A stretch of DNA of 64,000 nucleotides from Psychrobacter luti (GTDB lineage: Bacteria > Pseudomonadota > Gammaproteobacteria > Pseudomonadales > Moraxellaceae), in NCBI RefSeq assembly GCF_014192115.1, contig NZ_JACHXL010000002.1, positions 248,001-312,000 on the forward strand, written 5' to 3'. A program made the translations under genes and the position numbers. The notes beneath the pieces are model-generated. The model saw only the letters and a list, made by a program, of their open reading frames with translations. It made no database searches and had not been told where the DNA came from. Below, piece by piece: positions 53,800 through 64,000 of the stretch; the first letter of the stretch is position 1; each line of letters opens with the position of its first letter.

Positions 53800-55464
53800 T
53801 TACTTGGCGCTTGCCATTACTTTTGGCGTTTCGTGTGCCAACGATTTGGCTGCTTGACGTAGCTCAAACTTCTGAACTTTACCAGTGCTGGTTTTTGGGA
53901 TTTCAGCAAAGATAATGTATTTAGGCACTTTAAAGCCAGCTAAATGCTGCTTGCAATGCTCCATTACATTATCGCGTTGTAAGGTACTACCAGCATGAAT
54001 CTCGATAAAGGCGACAGGCACTTCGCCCCATTTATCATGCGGCGCGGCGACGACAGCACAGCTTTGCACTTCAGGCATTTTATATAAGACGTTTTCGACT
54101 TCGATACTAGAGATATTTTCGCCACCTGAGATGATGATGTCTTTTAGCCTATCCATGATTTTGATATAACCATCAGGATATTTCACGCCCAAATCACCGG
54201 TGCGGAACCAACCATCGGCAAAGGCTTCTTCGGTAGCCTTACGACTTTTTAGGTAACCTTTCATCACCATGTTACCGCGCAGTGCCAGCTCACCCATCTC
54301 TTCGCCATCTGCAGCAACCGGCTCAGTGGTGCCTTGTTTAAAAAGCTCAAAGCCTGTCATCAAATGCGACGTCACACCTTGGCGTGATTTCTTTTGCGCG
54401 CGAGCAGCGACATCAAGCGCATCCCATTCTTCTTGCTCAGCACAGACAGTGACCGGCCCATAGACTTCGGTGAGACCATAAACGTGCGAGATATGAAAGC
54501 CCATCGCTTCCATAGCAGCAAGCATGGTTTCAGACGGCGGCGCACCAGCGACCCAGCCTTTGACTTCATGGTTAATGGCTTCTTTATATTCAGGTTTGCC
54601 GCCAGCAATCATATTGTGTACTACCGGCGCTGAGCAATAATGCGTGACTTTATGCTTGGCAATCAGCTGCAAAATTAAATCAGCGTCAATCTTACGCAAG
54701 CAGACATTGACGCCCGCGCGCTCAGCGATGGTCCATGGGAAACACCAGCCATTACAATGAAATAATGGCAGCGTCCATAAATACATAGGGTGCTTGGGCA
54801 TATCCCAATCTAAAATATTGGAGACGGCATTTAGGGTAGCACCGCGGTGATGATAGACGACGCCTTTGGGCTTGCCAGTAGTGCCAGAGGTATAGTTGAG
54901 TGCGATAGCGTCCCATTCATCTGTTGGTTTTTCCCAATTATCCAAGCTATCTGAGCTGGCGATTAACTCCTCATAGCTCATGCTACCAAATCGCTCGATA
55001 TCGAGCGCTGCATCGGTTGCATGAATCACAATAAGATTAGGAAACGTTTCATCGATCATCTCAGCATGCTCAGCAAACTCGCTGTCCAAAATCAATACTT
55101 TGGCTTCTGAGTGTTGCAGACAAAAACTTAACGCATTGATATCAAGTCGGGTATTAAGCGTACAGAGTACGCCGCCTGACATGGGTACGCCAAAGGCACA
55201 TTCGACCATCGCTGGCGTATTCGGCATCATAACTGCCACTGTGTCATTTTTATCGATACCCAATTTACGCAGACCATCAGCCAATTGACGACAACGGTCA
55301 TAAGTCTGTTGCCACGTTTGCGTAAGGTTATTGTGCTCTAAATCGTCATAGATGATAGCGGTTTTATCAGGATAGACCTGTGCGCTACGGATGATGAAGT
55401 CAATAGGGGTAAGCGGTTGATGATTGGCAGCATTTTTGCCAAGACCTGTATGGAAGTCTGTCAT
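53800..55464 (-). CDS. Acyl-CoA synthetase, AMP-forming (medium-chain or DmdB-like)
   Basis: A 554-residue ANL enzyme. The ATP loop LNYTSGTTGKPKGVVYHHRGA, LPLFHCNGWCFPW, HVYGLTEVYGPVTVC, DGWFRTGDLG and the hinge DRLKDIIISGGENISS are complete, and the catalytic lysine is in KTSTGKVQKFELR. The HCNGWCFPW and VYGPVTVC segments are those of the subgroup holding methylmercaptopropionate-CoA ligase and medium-chain ligases. The true acid is unknown. The fatty-acid gene fadH lies divergently upstream, which suggests a lipid-degradation neighbourhood. Confidence 0.87.
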   Translation of the reverse strand: MTDFHTGLGKNAANHQPLTPIDFIIRSAQVYPDKTAIIYDDLEHNNLTQTWQQTYDRCRQLADGLRKLGIDKNDTVAVMMPNTPAMVECAFGVPMSGGVLCTLNTRLDINALSFCLQHSEAKVLILDSEFAEHAEMIDETFPNLIVIHATDAALDIERFGSMSYEELIASSDSLDNWEKPTDEWDAIALNYTSGTTGKPKGVVYHHRGATLNAVSNILDWDMPKHPMYLWTLPLFHCNGWCFPWTIAERAGVNVCLRKIDADLILQLIAKHKVTHYCSAPVVHNMIAGGKPEYKEAINHEVKGWVAGAPPSETMLAAMEAMGFHISHVYGLTEVYGPVTVCAEQEEWDALDVAARAQKKSRQGVTSHLMTGFELFKQGTTEPVAADGEEMGELALRGNMVMKGYLKSRKATEEAFADGWFRTGDLGVKYPDGYIKIMDRLKDIIISGGENISSIEVENVLYKMPEVQSCAVVAAPHDKWGEVPVAFIEIHAGSTLQRDNVMEHCKQHLAGFKVPKYIIFAEIPKTSTGKVQKFELRQAAKSLAHETPKVMASAK

Positions 55465-58036
<2,572 letters not shown>

Positions 58037-58175
58037 AGCTCTTAGAATCAACGTTATATTGAGCGGTAGGAGATATCTCTCTTACCGCTTTTCCATATCT
58101 ATTGGCTTATTCAGATCAAAGAACAGAATTTATTTAAGTCAGTAAAAGAATCACGCCATAAAAAAGGACTTTATA

Positions 58176-59375
58176 ATGGTAGTGTTAAAAAGACTCTGTA
58201 AATGGATCGTTTTGCCTATTGTAGCACTACTCACTCTTATCAGCTTAGGTTTAGTCGTGACTGGCAATGCTTATATCTTTCGGGGCTTACAACTGACATA
58301 TCTTAAAGGCGAAGCTACCGCTAATATCGACGACTATGTCGATTTTGATAACCGTACTATTAATGCCAAAGATGCTATCACATGGGAAAAATATCCCAAC
58401 TTTGAGCAAGTCGAACTCACGCCTACCTTGCAAGATGCTTTAGACACAGATAACACCGTCGCCTTTGCCATTATCAAGGATGGCAAGCTGGTATATGAAA
58501 ACTACTGGCAACGCTACGGTAGCGATTCGCATACCAACAGCTTTTCGATGGCAAAAACGGTCACGACTATGCTGTATCTAAAAGCCGTTGAAGACGGTTA
58601 CATCGGCAGTGTTGATGAGCCAATTACCAAGTGGCTACCAGAATACGCGGACAATCAATACGCGCAAAATTGTACGCTCGCGGATTTATCAGCGATGACC
58701 TCAGGCTATGATTGGACAGAGGATTACTATTTTCCGATTAACCCTACTGCTGAATCCTATTATGGTCATGATTTAGTAAAGCAAATGGTCAATCGTAAGT
58801 TTGTGGAAGAGTGTGGTGGTCAGTTTGAGTACTCATCAGGCGATACGCAAATGCTTGGTATTGCATTATCGCGCGCATTAGAGCCGCATGGATATACCAT
58901 CTCTAGCTATTTAGAAGAGAAGTTTTGGCAACCTTTAGGCATGCAAGGTGATGCTTACTGGTCACTTGATGGCTCAGAGAGTATCGAAAAAGTATATTGC
59001 TGCCTAAATGCCAGTGCGCTCGACTTTGCTAAGTTTGGACAGTTGTTATTAAATGATGGCGAATGGCAAGGCAAGCAGTTGCTGAGCAAAGAGCATGTAG
59101 AACTTATCACTACACCAAATGCCGCCGCCTTTGCAGCAGGAAAAGCTCAGATATATGGTCATTCAGTGTGGACGGATATGGACAGTCCAATACCCTTTTA
59201 TGCGATGCTGGGTCATTTAGGGCAGCGAGTACTCGTGCTACCTGAAGAGAATGCCATCATAGTCAGATTAGGCAAACAAAAAGGCCTACCGACGCCAGTA
59301 GATGGCTTTCATCTAGAGCCTGATTTAGGTCAATATGTGACTGAAGTGAAAACGATTTTGGATGGCTTAGAATAA
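58176..59375 (+). CDS. Serine hydrolase (beta-lactamase / class C esterase fold)
   Basis: A 399-residue protein with an N-terminal hydrophobic segment (about 10-33), so probably membrane-anchored and periplasmic. The nucleophile motif S-x-x-K is SMAK with S124 and K127, and the second-element tyrosine is in FEYSSGD. GHLGQRVLVLPEENAIIVRLG fits the C-terminal part of the family. Relatives are esterases, D-aminopeptidases or penicillin-binding-like proteins; 6-aminohexanoate-dimer-hydrolase-type is closest by eye. AAGGAC precedes the ATG. Confidence 0.83.
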   Translation: MVVLKRLCKWIVLPIVALLTLISLGLVVTGNAYIFRGLQLTYLKGEATANIDDYVDFDNRTINAKDAITWEKYPNFEQVELTPTLQDALDTDNTVAFAIIKDGKLVYENYWQRYGSDSHTNSFSMAKTVTTMLYLKAVEDGYIGSVDEPITKWLPEYADNQYAQNCTLADLSAMTSGYDWTEDYYFPINPTAESYYGHDLVKQMVNRKFVEECGGQFEYSSGDTQMLGIALSRALEPHGYTISSYLEEKFWQPLGMQGDAYWSLDGSESIEKVYCCLNASALDFAKFGQLLLNDGEWQGKQLLSKEHVELITTPNAAAFAAGKAQIYGHSVWTDMDSPIPFYAMLGHLGQRVLVLPEENAIIVRLGKQKGLPTPVDGFHLEPDLGQYVTEVKTILDGLE

Positions 59376-59380
59376 TAAAA

Positions 59381-59413
59381 GCGGTTGTAAGCATCTATCC
59401 TGTTTACAACCGC
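59381..59413 (-). terminator. Terminator after lplA
   Basis: GCGGTTGTAA/TTACAACCGC 10-bp stem. On the minus strand it is followed by TTTTATTATT. Confidence 0.78.
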
Positions 59414-59419
59414 AAATCG

Positions 59420-60424
59420 TCACCCTTCCATCTGCTCAATCAACCATTTAGACACATCATTAATTTGTGCTGCTAACTCAGGATGCACGTTGCCTAATTC
59501 ACTAAGCTTAGTTTCGATGTCGACTTTATTGTATTTAACGTCAGTCAGTGTGTCTTTTAATAGCTCAATCAACTCAACGTTTAATGCATCAGAGAAGATG
59601 ACCACCTCGCTAATCACCGCGTGTTTTACATCAAGGTGCAAATCAATAATGCCCCAATCAAAGCGTGTCTCAATATGATGGGTAAATTCAGGGGTCTTAC
59701 CAAAGCGCCAATCCCAATCTGACATCTGCTGATAATACTTATTAAGCGTTGGCTGCTTGGCGAGACTGGCTTCATCCAACTCTTCTACAGGCGCAGTATC
59801 TCCATAATACTCACAAAACGCTTCGATAATCGCCTCGGATAAAGTCTCGTGATTGATGTTTTTATTAAACTCAACTAAGTTGGCGACGCGCGCACGCACG
59901 GATTTAATGCCTTTGGCTTTGAGCTTAAGCGGATGTGGATTGAGATAGTTGCCGAGCTTTTGCATGTTGGCATTGACCAGTAAAGTCCCATGATGAAAGC
60001 TACGATCGGCAGCATGTTTAAAGGCGCTACCTGATATCTTTTTATCGCCGACTTGCATGTCGTTACGACCAGACAATTCAGCGTCGATGCCCAACTTTTT
60101 TAGCGCATTGATGATGATGGTAAAGTTTGCTTCTTGATCGTAGGCGTCTTTGGGCGACAAAAAGGTAAAGTTGGTATTACCCAAATCATGAAACACCGCA
60201 CCGCCACCGCTCTGACGCCGCGCCAAAAATACATCGTCGGCTTCCATCTTATCGATTTTGCATTCTACCCATGGGTTTTGTGAGCGCCCAATGACCACGG
60301 TCTCGCTATTGCGCCATAAAAATAGCGTGTGCGAGTCTGCGTCGAGCGTATTAAATATCCAATCCTCGGTCGCAAGGTTAAACCAAGGGTTGGTAACGGC
60401 AGATTTTAAGATGCGCAGTTTCAT
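59420..60424 (-). CDS. lplA: Lipoate-protein ligase A
   Basis: Attaches exogenous lipoate to E2 and H proteins through lipoyl-AMP. The 334-residue protein has ARRQSGGGAVFHDLGNTNFTF, RNDMQVGDKKISGSAFKH with the adenylation lysine, and FHHGTLLVNANM. The C-terminal accessory domain (about 250-334) is of LplA type. It matches E. coli LplA in length (338). Its upstream region holds a gene remnant. Confidence 0.93.
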   Translation of the reverse strand: MKLRILKSAVTNPWFNLATEDWIFNTLDADSHTLFLWRNSETVVIGRSQNPWVECKIDKMEADDVFLARRQSGGGAVFHDLGNTNFTFLSPKDAYDQEANFTIIINALKKLGIDAELSGRNDMQVGDKKISGSAFKHAADRSFHHGTLLVNANMQKLGNYLNPHPLKLKAKGIKSVRARVANLVEFNKNINHETLSEAIIEAFCEYYGDTAPVEELDEASLAKQPTLNKYYQQMSDWDWRFGKTPEFTHHIETRFDWGIIDLHLDVKHAVISEVVIFSDALNVELIELLKDTLTDVKYNKVDIETKLSELGNVHPELAAQINDVSKWLIEQMEG

Positions 60425-60983
60425 TATTTATCCTTTCTCTCGAATGGTTTTTCTATATTGAATGTTATAAATAGATATTGTCATTGTTGCCGATGCGAGG
60501 TTGGATTTCAATGGGTGTGTGGTAGGGAGGATAGTTTTAGGATTTGAATATTGGGGTAGAGCGGGGCGTATTAGCTGAAGTTTGAGAAGAGGGTTTATAA
60601 GTTTTTGAGGGATAATTAGTTGTTGGAGCCAATCCTGCTATCCGCTTGTATCTAACTTGTCGATGGCGTACGGACTGGTTTGTCTGGTGGCGTTCCAACA
60701 TTCGAGCGAACACCCCCAGCCATAGTCCGCATCGCCATCGTCGGCGTTAGAATACCGCTACTATCAGGGCTAAACCGATCCCCAAGTTGACCATTGATGG
60801 TTTGAATTAACCTTCGGTCAAAGTTTTAATTTGGCTTAGGATGAGCAATAGTGTAACTTACCAAATAATATAAATACGAAGCATAGCTTAGTCTTATTAG
60901 TAGTATCTTTTAAACTCAAATGAAAAAACTAGAGTGCCTAAATAATTAACATACACACTTAATTTCTAAAAAATAGGAATGAA
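60425..60983. other. Intergenic region between lplA and the GmrSD-like gene
   Basis: About 560 bp. Its centre (60650-60830) is clearly more GC-rich than its flanks and contains the remnant reading frame listed separately. The right 150 bp is AT-rich and should carry the promoter of the GmrSD-like gene. Confidence 0.5.
60652..60825 (-). pseudogene. 3' remnant of an unidentified gene
   Basis: A minus-strand frame of 57 codons between stops with normal host codon use (RRLIQTINGQLGDRFSPDSS, then LTPTMAMRTMAGGVRSNV and TPPDKPVRTPSTS) ending in TAG. There is no start codon with a ribosome site and the frame is closed upstream by TAA, so it looks like the tail of a gene cut off by rearrangement. 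Family not recognised. The alternative is a small repeat shared between intergenic regions. Confidence 0.4.
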
Positions 60984-62909
60984 ATGCAAACCCAAACCTT
61001 AGACAGCTTGTTTCAGAATAAAATATTTCGTATACCTGATTATCAAAGAGGATATGCTTGGGGTGAACATCAGATAAAAGATTTCTGGGAAGATATTTTA
61101 CAGCTTCATGAGGAACGTATGCATTATACGGGTGTTATAACTTTAGAGCCTCTTGAAAAGAAAGAGTGTGAAAAATGGATAGAAGATATTTGGTTAGTTA
61201 AGAATAGAGGTTTTAAACCGTACTATGTTGTAGATGGCCAACAAAGATTGACTACAGCATTAATACTTATACAGACAATTCTACAATCAGTACCTAAAGA
61301 ATCTAGTTTAAACTTCTCTTCAGTTTCAAATATTGAAGAGAAGTTTATTATTACTCAACATAAAACTGAAAACGAACTATTCCAAAGTTATATATTCGGA
61401 TACGAAAAAGACAACCCAAGTGACGAGTATTTAAGAACTAAGATTTTTAATAGATACTCTACTTCTAATAATCATGAACTGACTCTTTATACTAAAAACT
61501 TATATAAAGCTAAAAAGTTTTTTTTAGGCGAGTTATCTAAGTTAAAACATAGTGAAATTGAGAGAGTGTTTACTAAGTTAACTCAGAAAATGAAATATAG
61601 TATATACGAAATCGAAAATGATATAGATATCAACGTTGCATTTGAAACGATGAACAACCGAGGTAAACCTCTAACTACGTTAGAGAAGTTAAAAAATAGA
61701 CTTATTTATCTTACGACTTTATTTTCTAATCAAAATGATAATGGTAGCTTGCGTGATGATATAAATAATGTATGGAAGACTATTTATGAGTATCTAGGAA
61801 AAAATCAAGATCGACCTTTAGATGAAGATCAGTTTTTACGTAATCATTGGATTATGTATTATGACTATTCTCGTAACAAAAAAAATGCATATATAGATTT
61901 TTTATTAGATGATGCATTTACCTCAAGAAGAGTTTTAAAAGATAAAGTGAATCCTTTGACAAGAGAGGAAATAATTAAATATATTTATAACCTTCAAGAG
62001 TCAATAAAGTATTGGTTTTATATTCATAATCCAACAATGCCATCTAAAACTGTTAAAGTAACGAACGATCAATCTAAAGTTCTAGAAAAACTTAACAATA
62101 TAGGATTTAAAGCATTTAAGCCTCTAATTTTATCAGCTTATACATCAAATCAAGAAGCTAGTAAAATTACTGACCTTCTCATTGAAATAGAGCGTTACAA
62201 CTTTTGTGCGTTCTCTTTGAGTAGGCGACGTGCTAATACGGGTGACACTGAGTTTTATAGAAACGCTAGTGAGCTTCTATTGGAAAACAGAAGCATTGAT
62301 TCAGTTATTAGTAATGTTAGAAATTGGTGTGATGAATACTTTAGTAAAGAAAAATTCTTGTCTTATGTTCAGGATAAATATGAGTTGCATTATAAAGAAG
62401 GCTTTTATCGTTGGGATGATGTAAGATATTTTTTGTATGAGTATGAACAATATCTCAAAGATAAAAGTAAAACTAATGATAAAAAGCTATCTTGGGATGA
62501 GCTTAATACCCGTAAAACAGACTATATAAGCATAGAGCATATTTACCCTCAAACCGATACTGAATCTTACTGGCAAGAGCGTTTTAATATTTTTAACACC
62601 TATCAGAAGAATCTTCTAACTCATTCTTTGGGTAATCTATTAGCCTTATCACGTCAAAAAAACTCTTCTTTGCAAAATATAGGTTTTTATGAAAAGAGTA
62701 AAAGAAATAATAGTTCGAATAACTCAGTAGAGTATTCAAATGGTTCATTTTCAGAAATAAGTGTTTCGAAATACGAGGAGTGGACTTCTAATGAAATATT
62801 GGATAGAGGTATGAATATGCTGAAATTTATGGAGGAGAGATGGTCTATAGAATTAGGGGATAATGATTTCAAACTAAAGTTGCTTCATCTTGAGTTTTTG
62901 GATGAATAA
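60984..62909 (+). CDS. DUF262/HNH (GmrSD-type) putative restriction protein
   Basis: A 641-residue protein. The N-terminal DUF262 (GmrS-like) part has FRIPDYQRGYAWGEHQIKDFW and YVVDGQQRLTTALILIQT, the ParB-like nucleotide-binding motifs, and AFETMNNRGKPLTTLEKLKN. The C-terminal DUF1524 (GmrD-like) part has an HNH-type core ISIEHIYPQT and HSLGNLLALS. Fused GmrSD enzymes cleave modified phage DNA in an NTP-dependent way, and the same architecture occurs in other defence systems. Much more AT-rich than its neighbours, with AAATAGGAATGAA before the ATG. A single-gene defence acquisition is inferred; the target modification is unknown. Confidence 0.85.
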   Translation: MQTQTLDSLFQNKIFRIPDYQRGYAWGEHQIKDFWEDILQLHEERMHYTGVITLEPLEKKECEKWIEDIWLVKNRGFKPYYVVDGQQRLTTALILIQTILQSVPKESSLNFSSVSNIEEKFIITQHKTENELFQSYIFGYEKDNPSDEYLRTKIFNRYSTSNNHELTLYTKNLYKAKKFFLGELSKLKHSEIERVFTKLTQKMKYSIYEIENDIDINVAFETMNNRGKPLTTLEKLKNRLIYLTTLFSNQNDNGSLRDDINNVWKTIYEYLGKNQDRPLDEDQFLRNHWIMYYDYSRNKKNAYIDFLLDDAFTSRRVLKDKVNPLTREEIIKYIYNLQESIKYWFYIHNPTMPSKTVKVTNDQSKVLEKLNNIGFKAFKPLILSAYTSNQEASKITDLLIEIERYNFCAFSLSRRRANTGDTEFYRNASELLLENRSIDSVISNVRNWCDEYFSKEKFLSYVQDKYELHYKEGFYRWDDVRYFLYEYEQYLKDKSKTNDKKLSWDELNTRKTDYISIEHIYPQTDTESYWQERFNIFNTYQKNLLTHSLGNLLALSRQKNSSLQNIGFYEKSKRNNSSNNSVEYSNGSFSEISVSKYEEWTSNEILDRGMNMLKFMEERWSIELGDNDFKLKLLHLEFLDE

Positions 62910-62964
62910 CTGTTTTCTATATGATTTGATGTGCTGAAGTAAATCTAATCCAAACATAAGCAAA

Positions 62965-62995
62965 TGAAGAACACATACCAAATGTGTTCTTCATA
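62965..62995. terminator. Hairpin between convergent GmrSD-like and GMC genes
   Basis: ATGAAGAACACA pairs perfectly with TGTGTTCTTCAT (12 bp, 7-nt loop). There is no T run on the plus strand, so terminator function is less certain. Confidence 0.55.
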
Positions 62996-63016
62996 AGTCT
63001 ATAAACCTTCCATCAT

Positions 63017-64000
63017 CTAAACAAAATCTTCCTTCAATATAGCCGCCATATTACGCTCAGCAAGTCCCGTGATAAACACATACGGATTGACGCCAGCGCT
63101 ACCGGGAATTAACGCACTATCTTGCACGTAGATATTTTTATGCTCTTTGACGCGACCGAACTCATCAGTCGCTTTGCCAAGTACGCAGCCGCCAAGTGGG
63201 TGATAGCAGAAGTCATCACCGAAGCCTTTGGTAAATAGTAAGCTTGATGTCGAGCCACCATTTACTTTGGCGAGCTTTTCAATCAGCTCTTTGGCGGCGT
63301 TTACCGAGTATTCGTTTTGCTCACGTTTCCAGTTAAGCTTGACGGTTTTGGTGGCTTTATCATAGTAATAATTGCCACGTTCTGGATTGTCAGTGATGGC
63401 GAGATATAGTGTCGTCCACGTCTCAAGCCCTAGCGGTAATGGCGCAAGTTCGGCAAAGATTTTGTACTTTGAGCCGCCTCTATCGCCATCCCACATGTTG
63501 ATGCCTTTGACCGGAATGGTAGATTGGATAGTGCCAGCAGCGTGGACGAAATTGCGCCCCGTCATGATATTGCCGTTGGGTCCCCAATGCTGTCCAATAT
63601 GTTCGTTTAGACGGTTAAGCTTGCCATCGGCTTGGCTTTTGAGTAATAGCTCTGAGGTGCCCGTACTGCCCGCATTAAGGAAGAGCTTATCGCAGGTATA
63701 ATGCTCAACTTTATCCACGCCGCCAGTAGTATTGATAACATGAACTTCTAATCTGAGTTGGTCGTTATCGAGCGCTTGGATACTATTGACTTTGCGCAAG
63801 GTTTTGACCGTGACATTGCCCGTGGCTTCGGCGTCTTTTAGATAAGTTAAATCTAGTGAGAACTTACCCGCATTATTACCGTAGATGACTTCACCACCCA
63901 ATCCTGATTGATAGACTTCGCCGCGGGCTTCTTTTTGCATATAATCAAAGTCATAGCTATTACCGAAGAATTCTGTTGTAAGTCCCGCTCTCTCAGCTTG
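63017..64000 (-). CDS. GMC-family oxidoreductase (cholesterol-oxidase-like), C-terminal part
   Basis: The frame is open to the window edge, so the N-terminal FAD domain lies outside. The visible 327 residues include AGSTGTSELLLKS and the C-terminal DFCYHPLGGCVLGKATDEFGRV (HPLGG with the active-site histidine). VQDSALIPGSAGVNPYVFITGLAERN closes the protein; its N-P-x-x-T-I-x-A-like end is typical of GMC enzymes. The spacing resembles cholesterol oxidases and related long GMC proteins. The oxidised alcohol is unknown. It converges with the GmrSD-like gene. Confidence 0.85.
   Translation of the reverse strand, partial: QAERAGLTTEFFGNSYDFDYMQKEARGEVYQSGLGGEVIYGNNAGKFSLDLTYLKDAEATGNVTVKTLRKVNSIQALDNDQLRLEVHVINTTGGVDKVEHYTCDKLFLNAGSTGTSELLLKSQADGKLNRLNEHIGQHWGPNGNIMTGRNFVHAAGTIQSTIPVKGINMWDGDRGGSKYKIFAELAPLPLGLETWTTLYLAITDNPERGNYYYDKATKTVKLNWKREQNEYSVNAAKELIEKLAKVNGGSTSSLLFTKGFGDDFCYHPLGGCVLGKATDEFGRVKEHKNIYVQDSALIPGSAGVNPYVFITGLAERNMAAILKEDFV

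Overview
The window looks like a chromosomal segment of a Psychrobacter-like member of the Moraxellaceae (Gammaproteobacteria). Three things point there: the recognisable proteins; gene blocks shared with Pseudomonas and relatives (hemA / TPR protein / lolB / ispE / tRNA-Gln / prs / rplY / pth, and dapA / bamC-like / purC); and a short AccA without the N-terminal helical region, as in Acinetobacter. The genus call is inference from family and synteny knowledge; no database was searched.

Layout. 1-7.7 kb: end of a FUSC-type membrane protein, aroE, a lipoprotein, pabC, then a DpnI-type restriction cassette (DpnD-like protein, unknown gene, DpnI homologue) set between pabC and mltG-tmk. 7.8-17.2 kb: a CPA1-type antiporter, a periplasmic Deg protease, dapA, a very short BamC-like lipoprotein, purC, a DNK-repeat protein, a 3-methyladenine glycosylase and a YqfO-like protein. 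17.2-19.8 kb: two paralogous lipoproteins, a strong candidate for an Rsm/Csr-type small RNA, and csbD. 20.2-29.5 kb: a TetR regulator, an orphan molybdopterin oxidoreductase, dadA, ygfZ, a PhnA/YjdM protein, hemL and fadD. 29.6-40.4 kb: Mpo1-like protein, ppx, accA, tilS, proC, yggT, thiD, tRNA-Ser, tRNA-Arg, an RDD protein and a Ca/Na antiporter. 40.6-51.1 kb: panD, pth, rplY, prs, two tRNA-Gln, a broken lipoprotein gene, ispE, lolB, a TPR protein and hemA. 51.4-64 kb: a class V aminotransferase, a YeeE/YedE pair, an acyl-CoA synthetase, fadH, a serine hydrolase, lplA, a gene remnant, a DUF262/HNH (GmrSD-like) protein and part of a GMC oxidoreductase.

Most genes are housekeeping. The accessory content sits at three places: the DpnI cassette (3.7-5.4 kb), the AT-rich GmrSD-like gene beside a decayed gene end (60.6-62.9 kb), and several short tandem repeats in or next to genes.

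The most notable item is about 19010-19294. It is a non-coding stretch with eight GGA motifs, most of them in loops of small hairpins, ending in an intrinsic terminator. Upstream lie a consensus TATAAT and an 18-bp palindrome matching the GacA-box consensus TGTAAG-N6-CTTACA at all but one position. This is the architecture of RsmY/RsmZ/CsrB RNAs that titrate the translational regulator CsrA/RsmA.
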